Source: Chara braunii | Lineage: Eukaryota; Streptophyta; Charophyceae; Charales; Characeae | Length of the DNA stretch: 39,518 nt | NCBI GenBank assembly: GCA_003427395.1 | Contig: BFEA01000077.1 | Span: 2,146,403 to 2,185,920, forward strand | Direction of reading: 5' to 3' | In this document: one piece after another, positions 30,679 to 39,518 of the stretch | Position numbering within the stretch: the stretch's first letter is position 1 | Layout: each line of letters begins with the position of its first letter | Made by a program: the position numbers and the translations under genes | The notes under the pieces: model-generated | The model's database searches: none | The model's input: the letters and a program-made list of their open reading frames with translations, nothing else | Told to the model about the DNA's origin: nothing

Positions 30679-31960
30679 GACAACCATAAACTTGTCCAGG
30701 TAAGGCCTGAGGATGCGGTGCATCTCTGTCTGGAAGGTGCCTGGGGCGTTGCAGAATCCAAATGGCATGACCAGAAACTCATATGTCCCATACCTGGTCT
30801 TGAAGGCTGTCTTATAGACATCCTCCTCTGCCATCTCAATCTGGTGGTAACCAGATTTGAGGTCGACTTTGCTGAACACTGTGCAGCCCTGCACCATGTC
30901 CAGGAGGTCATCGATCCTAGGAAGTGGCTCAGTACTCTTCCTAGTGATATTATTGAGACCCCTGTAGTCAATGCACATTCTGAACTCGCCATTCCCTTTA
31001 GGCACAAAGAGAACGGGTTTACCGAATTCAGAAGTGCTGGGTCTGATCCAGCCCTTGCTGGTCAGGGTCTCAAGCTGCTTTCCGAGCTCCTCAAGCTCAG
31101 CAGGGGACATCCTGTACATGCGGCCCTTGGGAGGGACTGCTCCAGGCAGCAGCTCGATGTGATGCTTGGTTGACCGGTTGGGTAACCCAAAGGGCTCCTG
31201 CAACAGATCAGCATACTGATCGACCACCTGCTGTATCTAAGGAGGACAGGAAACAGGGGGAGCATCTGTTTGCTTGACCAAAGTAATAAACAGATGCTCG
31301 TGGTGGTACTGGCGTAAGAGAGCATGAAACTCCCTCGCTCTCAGGCAGTAGCACAAAGTTTTAGGGTGATGATCAACAGCAATCATGCATGGCTGATACA
31401 CCCCCTGACCGTTAGGTAGCTCAACCTTTGGGATCTGCCAGTCGATCCTTGGGTTGACTGCCTTCAGCCACTGCATGGAGAACGCCAAGTCAAAGGGAAG
31501 CTCACGGAACATATAGAAGTTCAGACTGTGTCTGACTTCTCCAGCACTATCGAAGGTCACGGGGATACCCTTGACCTTCTCCCTGATGCTCAACACTGTA
31601 GAGTCACCAATCCTCACTAGCAGCGGTTGCTGCAGCTGCTGAACTTTCATGCCCAGGTGCAGTTTCTTGACTGCACTGGGAGACATGAAGTTCCTGGTGG
31701 CTCCACAGTCCAATAGCCCAGTGATCCTGGTGCGGTTGATCAGGGGCCGAAGCATGATGAGATCAGACTTGCACTTCTTCTGTTCCTTCAGGTGAAGGAA
31801 GAAGGCTGCAAGTGACTGAAGCTCATCCTGCCCCGGGTCCTGATCCGGGTCAGGATCCTCATAACAGAAGGATGCTGCCCGCGCAGTCCCTAAACAAACT
31901 GAATCTGTCTCAACTGAAACAGTTGCAGATTCACCTACCTGAGTAGATGAAGGTGCAACA

Positions 31961-32001
31961 CTGGGGGGAACTGCAGTCCCCAGGGTCTGTATCAGTTTTT
32001 T
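31961..32001 (-). promoter_or_regulatory. gag-pol -1 frameshift signal
   Basis: The minus strand reads A_AAA_AAC (32001-31995) in the gag frame, followed at once by the gag TGA (31994-31992). After an 11-nt gap a hairpin can form at 31983-31961 (CTGGGGACT paired with AGTCCCCAG, with a 3-nt bulge). The -1 frame is open across the site into protease. Slippery heptamer, spacer and hairpin are the three classic parts of a programmed -1 frameshift signal. Confidence 0.75.
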
Positions 32002-33605
32002 GAGTGCCTTGGGCCTGGCATGTAAGGGCAGTCCTTCAGGAAGTGTTGTCCCTCACATCTCAGGCAGACCCCTTTCTCCTTCCTTCTTCTCCAGACTCCC
32101 TCCTGGATCTTGAGGTCATGCCAGGGGAGTGTGGAGGGATTGAGTGGGTCAGCTGGCATGCGGATGTCTTTGGGCAGGTTAGGGCGCTGGGAAGAGGAAG
32201 GCCGACGTCCCTTTTCCTTCCCTTCGGCACTGGCTGAGGCTGTGGTGGGGGAAAATTTCTTCTGCTGCTGCAGAACTCCCAAAACAGCCTGAGTCAGGGC
32301 TGCTGCAACATCTGTCTCAGCAGCAGATCCAGTCCCAGCTGAAGGTACATCAGCCTGGGAATCTGAATCTGATCCTGATGCAGACCCCGCATGAGTAAAG
32401 GCTACCTTTCCCTTTCTGCCACCTCTAGGGAAGGCACCTTTCCTCCTATCAGAGGATGGGGCCTGGACATGAAGCTTTGCCTCCATGTCCAGGGCTGCGC
32501 GGCCAAAGGACCTCCAGTCCTTGTGCCCAACACTGTACAAAACAACAACAAACTTCTCAGGCGCTGCCCTGCAGAAGTTGGTCAGCAAATCATCAGAGGA
32601 CATGACCAACCCAGGGGTGGAGGTAAGTTGCTCGAACTCAGCAAACAAGGCCTGCAGGGTGGCGCTATATCGCTGTTGTCCCAGGCGAGCAATCCTGTCA
32701 GCAGCCTTGCGTGCCCGCTCCTTGTCTGCAAACCGGTCCTCCAGGGCCTGCAGAAGTCTGTCCAACCCAAACCCAAAAGCCCAATCCTCCATTGACTGTT
32801 GCAGGCTGCTGGAGGTGGAAGTGGCCCACTTTAATGCAGGTCCCTCCAGCATTCCCAGAACAGTCGCCACCTTGGTCTGTTCTGCACAGACAAAGCCCCT
32901 CAAGTAGGCTTTGGTCCCAGCAGCCCAGTCCCCAACATCGGTCTTGGGGTCATCGCCCCTAAACTTGTTGGGAGCAGGGATCTTGGGACCTCTTTGGTCT
33001 CCTGCAGTAACAACAGCATAGGTGGCCTTGCCTGAGGCTTTTTGGGAGTGGGATGGTGACCGGGAAGAATGTGCTGAACCAGGGGGAGTGGAAGGACGTG
33101 AAGAAGGAGGAGAAGGTTTGGGTTTCAACAGAGGGAGTTGAGGGGCAATCAGCTTGGCGGCTGACAGCTGAGCAGTCAAGTTCTGAATTGCATCCAGAAT
33201 CTTTGACTGCTGAGTTGCCAGGTCGTCAACCCGCCGCTCCAAACGATCGAAACGATCGTCCCAGTTCGTGAAGTGGGAAATGGTGATCTTGTGCTCCAAG
33301 ATGATCATCTCTGCCAGGTGCTTGGTCACCTGTGCACAATGGTCATCTGTGAGCACCTTGTCTAGCTGCTGCAACAGATATTCCCGTCTGGAATAATCTG
33401 ATCCAGCTTCTAGCTCAGCTGCCTCCTAACGTTCCAATTCTGCAAGGCGTTCCTGTTGACGCCGCAGTTGCTCTTGCAACTCCTTCTTTTCCTGCTGAGT
33501 AGCAGTCAGAGGTGGAGAAGGAGGAGTGGAGGTTGAAGGCTATTGACCCTCCACCACCATTACAACTTCCACCTGTGGCTGCTCCTGAGCCCCCTGATCA
33601 GACAT
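31992..33605 (-). pseudogene. gag: gypsy gag polyprotein with two TAG stops
   Basis: The start is set at the ATG at 33605-33603 (MSDQGAQEQPQ), about 870 nt after the PBS. The frame runs ~537 codons to TGA at 31994-31992, broken by TAG at 33542-33540 and 33428-33426, both plausibly from CAG. Features in order are a P/S/T-rich segment, a predicted coiled coil (KELQEQLRRQQERLAEL), a second charged helix, a P/S-rich linker, a Retrotrans_gag-like capsid region (FRGDDPKTDVGDW to EKF) and a C-terminal zinc knuckle CLRCEGQHFLKDC (CX2CX3HX4C, one residue shorter than canonical before the His). Gag packages element RNA into virus-like particles. Confidence 0.85.
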
Positions 33606-34473
33606 TTCCCTTTTTCAAATAAAATCAAAATAATAAAAGACAGCAAACAGAGTATGCAGCGATACTCAGATTCCTTCAGACACCCTGGAATCGTTGCAAT
33701 ATCTCAACACTGGAATAGGTGGGTGTATAGGCAATCAACGGTTTGGGATGGAAGGGTGTCTCTGGGGTCAGGTGTCAGACAGACTGTAAGTCCAGCAAAA
33801 TCATGCACACGACTTCCTTTTATTGACCTGCACCACACTCGAGTTAGTAGAGCCACTCTACTACTCTTCCAGAGACACACTAGATTTCCAGAGCCCACTA
33901 GAAAACAAGTGTCATCAGTGAGAATGATAGAAGATGGTTAGTACAGACAAGAGAGGTCAACCAAACCAAGCGATTCAGACAGACACCCTGTAACCTAGCT
34001 CAGACTCCAATTTTGACCCTGATGACTCTGGCGGCCATACCCTAGGGTATGGCGAAGTACAATATTCACTGTATCCAGTGAGATATTGTAAATCCAATCA
34101 TGCGATTCTGCAGTATTGCCTATTTTCAACTTGCGAGTCACTGGGGACTGACAAATTTGAATTCTGACGGACAAAATTGAAGTTATGACTCACCCTAATT
34201 AGCATAGGCTATAAATAGACTCAGCGCAAAACTGGAATTCACAGTATCACTACCTTTCCAGTGCAGAATTCACTATTTGAGCATCCCATAATAATCGCAA
34301 TGCAGTAAAGCAGTCACATAACAATTTTGGATTGAAAAGAGTCAACAGAGGGTTAGAAATGAGCAGAGAGCGGTAGGGGGAAGATGAATCGCCATGAAAC
34401 TCTCGCCAGTATGTTGCTAGATGAAGAAGATGCCTCTGTGCGCTCAACCCTCAGTGTCTCAATTCCAATCCCA
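33606..34473 (-). other. gypsy leader between PBS and gag
   Basis: About 870 nt without a long coding frame; the expected position of the packaging signal. Nothing specific can be pointed out. Confidence 0.6.
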
Positions 34474-34486
34474 GCTCCGATACCAA
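34474..34486 (-). other. Primer-binding site for initiator tRNA-Met
   Basis: The minus strand reads TTGGTATCGGAGC. It matches the plant PBS TGGTATCAGAGC with one substitution and begins directly after the LTR end (CATAACA, 34488). Confidence 0.85.
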
Positions 34487-34487
34487 C

Positions 34488-35566
34488 TGTTATGATCTTG
34501 GTTGTCTGACGATTTTTACCGCCACTCACACACAGACAACCTCATACACGCCCATACATGCATAAGAGAAGGGGAGACAGGAGACAGAGTCCCAACTGCA
34601 CACAGGTGGAAATAGGCAGTGGAAGGCAATCATGCACAGATGGGGAGAAGACACACAATGTTTCTCTCTCTCTGACGAACTCCCAACAACCAATCACAAG
34701 AAAGAACCTGCGAAGATCACAATTGAAATTACACTGATGATGAGCCAACTCAACAATTATCGTAACAGAGTTTGTTCCAGTGTCTCGCCACTCTCAGAAC
34801 TCACACCTCACTCTCTATCCTACACCCAGTTAGTAGTGCCACATCAAAACAGCCTCCCAGAGGCCAGCGCCAACCACCTTGATGAAGAACAGGTCCTGCG
34901 ATGAAGTCTTCAGTGTAGATGAACAACTCTGACGAAGGAACAGACAACTATGGATGCCACCACCCACGAGTACACAGTGCAGAGCCTCGATGTAGCTCGG
35001 CCAGACGCAGATACCCCAAGGGTAGATGCGCTGAGGATGCGCCAGTTATGGCAGACTCAGACTGGGCCGGGTATGGTTGCTGTCAACGGCGAGGTCTCAG
35101 GATGCCGCCTGCAGACAGTCACCGCCACCGACTTGCTTGGCTTCTCCAACGCTGCTTCGCGAGAAATGAACCGCCAAAAGTCCTGAACCGATGGGCCTAA
35201 TTTATCTATAGACTACACTAGACCTAGACCGGACTGACTGACCGACCGGTACCGTTTCTGTTTCGGCCTCTCGGCCTCTACCGGACCCAGCTATAGGCTA
35301 TAGGACCGTCTATCAGTATAGGCCGCTTAGGGCCTGTCTGTCCTAGGGGTAGCCCGGGCCTGCTATTTGCAGTTACGGTAGTAGTAGGAAATTCAGTTAG
35401 TGTTAGGGCTGTATTTTCCCAAATTTGCAGATATGTCCCTCACGAATTTCCTCACAGGTAGGTCTCTCGGTTAGCCCTCAGCCAAACAAAATTGCGAATC
35501 TAACCTACCGCTGTACTATACAGCCTCGCAGTTAATCTCGGCAGTTAAAATCAGCAAGTCATTGCA
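34488..35566 (-). repeat. 5' LTR of the minus-strand gypsy element
   Basis: 1079 bp, bounded by TGCAATGACT and CATAACA on minus (TG...CA). A related copy lies at 37963-39060. The LTR carries the element's promoter and polyadenylation signals; a possible TATA-like stretch is TATAGATAAAT near 35200-35210 on minus. The bases beyond its outer end (35567-35571, TGACC) should be a target duplication, but the matching side is lost. Confidence 0.9.
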
Positions 35567-36369
35567 TGACCAACCCCTGCGGAATCAAAATAAGCCCTGC
35601 TGTCGTCATCATAGTAAGGTAAATCATCACCCATGATATCATTGCCATCATGAGTGTGCTGGGTAGATGACGGAACGATTGTAAAAAAAACTTTCAGAAC
35701 AAGCGGTAGAACCGCATCACCTACCTGTGCCGAAGTATCGATGTCAGATGATGATGATGATGCCTTGTGATCTTCAGCGGATTGTTGGTGAGAGAGTGAA
35801 ACGGATGTCAACAAATCTTCCAGAGCAGGCGCCCGGATCGCCGCCCCTACATCTGTCAAATCTCCATTATTCGCTACGACAGACTGAAACTGACTGCCAA
35901 ACGAAGCCGATACCATGAAATCCTCCCGCAATTCGTCACAATCCTGATCAAATGGCTTCAGTTGCTGGAGGCAGAGTGGAGTATTCGGTGATGTCACTGT
36001 TGTAGCTATTGTTGATGTTGTTGATGATGTTGATGTTGTTGATGTTGTCCATGTCACGCTATCTGGTGGACCGCCCACGTGTTTCCTTGCTAGAAGCCCG
36101 ACAAACATGTCTTTCACCTGCGTCAGCATCCCAGCGCACTCGTGTAGGGCAGTCATCGCCTGTGCTCTGTCATCCTTATCCAGCTGTCAAAGAGAAATCT
36201 GCTCATACAGTTCCTCCTCCCACCCAACATATTTCTCCTCTCCCTCCAACAAAATATCATCCGGTAAGTTGCCAAGTTCTAGACTCAGCACCGCGTGCAT
36301 CTCCTCCAGCTAGCCATTTTTCAAGGTAAGTTCAATTTCTTCGATTGTAATCTTGGTTTTGTCTTGGTC
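35551..36369 (-). pseudogene. Coding remnant interrupted by the gypsy LTR
   Basis: On minus one frame runs from 36369 to 35551 with stops only at 36312-36310 (TAG) and 36189-36187 (TGA). It reads IEEIELTLKNG, then LEEMHAVLSL, GWEEELYEQI and KDDRAQAMTALHEC, a charged helical or coiled-coil region. A Thr/Ser-rich stretch and an acidic C-terminal part (YYDDDSRAYFDSAG) follow. The last five codons, stop included, come from the LTR that starts at 35566, so the natural C-terminus was cut off by the insertion. Both stops fit single C-to-T changes (CAG, CGA). No family is recognised; it could be a host gene or an older element's gag. Confidence 0.5.
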
Positions 36370-36650
36370 TTACTTCAACATCATTCAGTCTGAATAGTTA
36401 GCACAATTCACTATAATTACATATCTTTGATTCTCGACTATATCTTCTAGAAAAATCCTGAGTGCTTCTGAATTCTACTATTATAGCCTAAATTCTGAAG
36501 AATTTTTTCGATAGTTAGTTTTTGCTTTCTAAATCTGTATTGTGTATGTGGTGGGAGCTGCCAATTTTTGATTGGCGCAAGGGGCAGCAGAATAATTGCA
36601 ACAAGCCTTACTGCCGCCCTGCGCCTTCTTCAGCGGGTTAATCTCAAAAG
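36370..36650. other. AT-rich DNA with one hairpin
   Basis: No gene. GCCAAT/ATTGGC (36560-36565, 36571-36576) forms a small hairpin, with an alternative outer pair GCTGCC/GGCAGC. Confidence 0.4.
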
Positions 36651-36842
36651 ATGCGGGGGGACTTCTCTAGCACCTGGGAATGCGAACGCACCGAGGACCC
36701 ATTCAGCACCTCTTCACCTTTCTTGTGGCGCCAGATCTACATGACAAAGCCAGTGCTGTGTTTCTTGGGATATGGAGTGTGGATGGATGCTGCTATCCTG
36801 TTTGCTGCTTACATAATCTCCTTTCTTGGAGTAAACCCTTAA
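36651..36842 (+). CDS. Small ORF with one membrane-like segment
   Basis: 63 codons from ATG at 36651 to TAA at 36840-36842. The N-terminal half is polar and the C-terminal half is hydrophobic (FLGYGVWMDAAILFAAYI), consistent with one transmembrane helix. No family is recognised. It could be a fragment of a larger membrane protein or a chance frame. Its stop falls in a telomere-like motif. Confidence 0.3.
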   Translation: MRGDFSSTWECERTEDPFSTSSPFLWRQIYMTKPVLCFLGYGVWMDAAILFAAYIISFLGVNP

Positions 36843-36854
36843 ACCCCTAAACCC
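36832..36854 (+). repeat. Short telomere-like motif
   Basis: TAAACCC, TTAAACCCC and TAAACCC follow one another, degenerate units of the plant-type CCCTAAA repeat. Three units can occur by chance. Confidence 0.4.
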
Positions 36855-36871
36855 TTTGCAAAGAATTTCCA

Positions 36872-37042
36872 ATGCATCTGATACCCTTGCTTATATAATC
36901 TCCCCTCAACATCTGATACCCTTGCAGAATCCCTTCCATTTTTCCATCTTGATTTCNATGCATCTGATACCCTTGCTTATATAATCTCCCCTCAACATCT
37001 GATACCCTTGCAGAATCCCTTCCATTTTTCCATCTTGATTTC
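36872..37042 (+). repeat. 85/86-bp perfect duplication split by one N
   Basis: 36872-36956 and 36958-37042 are identical over 85 bases (both start ATGCATCTGATACCC), separated only by N at 36957. Inside each copy ATCTGATACCCTTGC itself occurs twice. The N at the junction suggests two contig ends that overlap and were joined without merging. Confidence 0.9.
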
Positions 37043-37962
37043 CTCACTCTCTCCCGTACCATTCCATTCCTACCAGGCAGTTTGATGGGGGGGGGGGAAG
37101 AAGTCGGGGAATTCTTCGCTAGGTTTCATCGGGATAGCTGTGTCGATCTTTGTCCACTCATGATTGGTTGTCACAAGGCGAAAGTACTTAATGAGGTACA
37201 TTCCTTCTGACTACAGTGGCTAGATTACCTAACGAGTTACATTCCTTCTGATTACGGTGGATTCCGTGATATGCGATCTTTATGCATGCTAAAAAATGGG
37301 TTGATACCCAAGTTTTCTAAAAGAGGCAAAAAAGAAAAAGTCTTCGGAGGTTGGAGAAGGAGAGTGACGGTCCAAGCCCAAGGATACAGAGTGGGGATTG
37401 AGGATTAAAAAGGGTTGGTAGCCTTCTGAGAAAAGGGCTGGAGGACCAGAAGACGAGACGAGATGACAAGGCAACAAAGGCGAGGGGGTGCTCTCTCTCT
37501 AGGTTAAACGGTTACATCTGGCAGATCTAGAAATCAGGTCTGAGAGGAGAGAGGAGGGAAGGGCAAGCTGACAGTCAATCCTCCACCATGGTGGAGCAAT
37601 CAATGCTGTTCAGGGGTCCTTCGGCCAGACGGAAGGAAGCGTATGTGTTCCTTATGTTGTATTCTTTCATTCTGACTTGCCGGTGGAATAGGAACCGGAC
37701 TGACGCTCCCCAGAATGGAAATGGAGCCAGGGCCATAAGGACCTGTTTTTAAAAAAAAAAGAAAAAAAAAAAGAAAGAAAAAGTTTTCGGAAAGATGACC
37801 TTGGGATACCATCTTTACACTCGATTGATTTTTGGTACAACTGTGACCACCAAAGCATGCATAATTTGTGGCCTCTCATTCATGTAAGGTTGGGTTTACT
37901 CGTACAAGTGGAGGGCAGCCGTGATGGTGCAGCAGCACAAAAAAGGGAAAAAGGTAGAAAGA
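37043..37962. other. No gene seen
   Basis: Contains G11 near 37087, a short repeat TACATTCCTTCTGA(C/T)TAC (near 37197 and 37243) and an A/AAAG-rich tract at about 37748-37784. No credible coding frame. Confidence 0.5.
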
Positions 37963-39060
37963 TGTTATGAACTTGGTTGTCTGTCGATTTTCACCAACAC
38001 TCACACACAGACAATCTCACACACGCTCATACATGCATAAGAGTACACACTGCACACACAGACAGAGTAAGCAGCGGAAAAACACTATGCATAGGTGTGG
38101 AGATAACACGAAGTGTTTCCCACTCTCTGTCGGTACTACTCCCAACAACCAATCACAAGTAGACACCTGCGAGGATACCAAAGGAACAATCTGAGATTGA
38201 GCCGATCTGAACCAATACCGTTACAGAGTTTGTCTCAGTGTTTCGCCACTCACAGAACCACACACTCCACTCCCTATACTACACCCAGTTAGTAGCGCCA
38301 CATCACAGCAGCCTCCCAGAGGCCTGCGCCAACCACCCAGATGAAGAACAGGAACTGCGATGTAATCCTCAGTGCCGATGAGCAACTCTGACGAAGAAAG
38401 CTGCAGCTATGGCTGCAGCGCCACTGTAGATGCCACACATGATCTCCGGGGAGGATGCAGCAACAGTGGTCCACCCACGAATACCATGTAGAGCCTCAGA
38501 ATAGCCCAGCCGCTCGCAAGCATCCCCAGGGGTGGATGCTCAGAGGACGCCCCAGCTATGGCGAGCTCCAGAAGGCTGGCTATGGCTGCCGTCCATGACG
38601 AAGGTCTCAGGATGCCGCCTGTAGGCAATCGTCTCCACTTTACTTGCTTGGCTCAGAACGCTGTCACGAGAAAAATGAAAACCGCCAAAAGTCCTCACCC
38701 TAGCGACCTAGATCTATTAATAGACTAACCTAGACCTAGACACGGACTGGACCGACCGGTACCGTTTCAGTTTGGGCCTCTAGGCCTCTACCTACCCGGC
38801 TATAGGCTCTCATGCTATGGGCCTAGGCCCTAGGGCCTCCCGTCCTAGTGATAGCCCGGGCCTGCTATTCGCAGTGCGGTCTAAGGGAACTGCGGGCCTG
38901 AAATTTTCCCAAAATTGCAGATATGTCCCTCACGAATTTCCCTCAGCACTGAACTCTCGGTTAGTTCCTGACACAAACAACATTACGAATCTAACCCTAC
39001 CGCTGTTACTGTACAGCCTCGCAGTCAGATCTCAGCAGTCAAAATCAGCAAGTCATTGCA
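37963..39060 (-). repeat. Solo LTR related to the gypsy LTR
   Basis: 1098 bp with the same ends (TGTTATGA and TCATTGCA on plus) and collinear, moderately diverged similarity to 34488-35566. No internal sequence follows on either side. The flanking 4 bases are AAGA on both sides (37959-37962 and 39061-39064), a likely though short target duplication. It represents a separate, older insertion that lost its interior by LTR-LTR recombination. Confidence 0.8.
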
Positions 39061-39092
39061 AAGAGATGGGGAGGGGGGTCCTTGTACCGGGA

Positions 39093-39390
39093 GGACTTGG
39101 ACTCATGATGACTTGCTTAGCTACATGTGCAGAGAGGGGGTCTTGTATGTTTTGAATTCGAACTTATGATCTGTTTCTCAACAGCTGAGCATGAATCCAT
39201 GAAGGAAAAACACGAAACTGCATTAGGCTGATATCACAGAGACGACTCTTCTATCATTTCAAGATTTGAACTCACTACTGCTGTTCATGAACAGCTACTT
39301 GTGTGCATCATTCAGGATTTGAACTCACCTGGTCCCTCGGATACTCTTGCAGCAACAAAAGCATGCACAAGCTCACACAGGTGCGAACCC
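39093..39390 (-). repeat. Five tRNA B-box-like motifs
   Basis: On minus, motifs resembling the tRNA B box (GGTTCRANNCC) occur at 39390-39380 (GGGTTCGCACC), 39326-39315 (GAGTTCAAATCC), 39073-type relatives at 39273-39262 (GAGTTCAAATCT), 39165-39154 (AAGTTCGAATTC) and 39104-39093 (GAGTCCAAGTCC). No cloverleaf is complete. They may be remnants of tRNA-derived SINEs. Confidence 0.35.
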
Positions 39391-39428
39391 ACACACGAAG
39401 GACAAGTGTGAGCTAGTGAGCGTGCACA

Positions 39429-39431
<3 letters not shown>

Positions 39432-39518
<87 letters not shown>
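39432..39518. repeat. (GA)n microsatellite, runs to window edge
   Basis: An uninterrupted GA run of at least 87 bases. The same dinucleotide opens the window. Confidence 0.95.

Larger units (their letters stand above)
28762..32001 (-). pseudogene. pol: gypsy pol: protease, RT, RNase H, integrase
   Basis: A single frame (-1 relative to gag) runs from the slippery site to 28762, broken only by TAG at 31239-31237 and 30003-30001. The protease has LLDCGATRNF (31710). RT has FSKVDLKSGYHQ and the active site YLDN at 30678-30667, where YLDD is expected. RNase H has TTDASQYGIG, STYEKKL (expected KEL, so the acidic residue is replaced by Lys at 30108-30106) and FSDHTTLQW. Integrase has a histidine pair, CELC, and acids in AIDFTDL, VSDRDPRF and GQAEVMNQ. 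The C-terminal part after LTPGTT departs from a normal integrase tail near an 8-C run at 28912-28919 and ends early; no chromodomain is visible. Confidence 0.92.
28762..35566 (-). mobile_element. Ty3/gypsy LTR retrotransposon, 3' LTR missing
   Basis: Minus-strand order: 5' LTR (35566-34488), PBS (34486-34474), leader (34473-33606), gag (33605-31992), pol in the -1 frame (from 32001 to about 28762) with protease, RT, RNase H and integrase. The order with integrase last defines Ty3/gypsy. No second LTR of the same orientation follows, so the 3' end is lost. Four TAG stops and two changed catalytic acids make it inactive, but both long reading frames are otherwise continuous, so it is fairly young. 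The lower boundary is an estimate. Confidence 0.9.

Noticed and set aside
30625-31173. Plus-strand ORF of 182 codons opposite the gypsy RT
   Set aside because: It is antisense to clearly recognisable RT sequence and has no motif of its own.
32391-32962. Plus-strand frames opposite gag
   Set aside because: Shadows of the gag frame, whose capsid and zinc-knuckle regions are on minus.
34488-39060. The two LTRs (34488-35566 and 37963-39060) as the two ends of one element
   Set aside because: The PBS, gag and pol lie on the low-coordinate side of the first LTR, the LTRs are clearly diverged, and the second has its own 4-bp flanking duplication.

Overview
This looks like nuclear DNA of a land plant or streptophyte alga, built almost entirely of decaying transposable elements. 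The support is: two Ty3/gypsy retrotransposons with primer-binding sites matching the 3' end of plant initiator-tRNA-Met; a plant-type L1 LINE with an AP-like endonuclease, a reverse transcriptase and a zf-RVT zinc-binding tail; and premature stops that mostly look like CAG to TAG, the change expected from deamination of CHG-methylated cytosine. The charophyte Chara is my best guess from the feel of the gypsy and LINE proteins, but nothing in the sequence proves it. There is no intact host gene, rRNA, tRNA or CRISPR array.

Layout. 1-683: GC-rich unassigned DNA with a strong hairpin. 683-4095 (+): the 3' half of a Ty3/gypsy element (end of RNase H, integrase, 3' non-coding DNA with a repeated GGGACGTCTCT-like motif, three ~70-bp repeats). 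A tRNA-Met PBS and a broken coding remnant follow at 4097-4701, which suggests a tandem LTR/internal arrangement. 4700-10860: no recognisable gene. 10861-11912: a frame-broken coding-like stretch I cannot identify. 11783-13335: a dense cluster of perfect hairpins with poly(A) and poly(T) tracts. About 13450-21300 (-): a nearly full-length L1-type LINE. 21744-22706: a second hairpin cluster on the other side of the LINE, sharing a 20-nt hairpin with the first. 22928-23300: degenerate tandem repeats. 24547-26025: a possible host exon and a 142-codon ORF. 25200-28345: three copies of an unknown repeat family, two direct and one inverted.

28762-35566 (-) is the best preserved element. It has a 5' LTR, a PBS, a ~0.87 kb leader, a long gag ending in a canonical A_AAA_AAC slippery site directly before its stop codon, and pol (protease, RT, RNase H, integrase) in the -1 frame. 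Its 3' LTR is missing. Four in-frame TAG codons and two lost catalytic acids (one in RT, one in RNase H) mark it as dead. Its LTR interrupts a coding remnant at 35551-36369.

Between that LTR and a related solo LTR (37963-39060) lie a small membrane-type ORF, a telomere-like motif and an 86-bp duplication split by a single N. The window ends in tRNA B-box-like motifs and a long (GA)n microsatellite.

The genes do not form an operon or pathway. Functional links exist only inside each retroelement: gag/pol frameshifting in the minus-strand gypsy element and a coupled ORF1/ORF2 overlap in the LINE.
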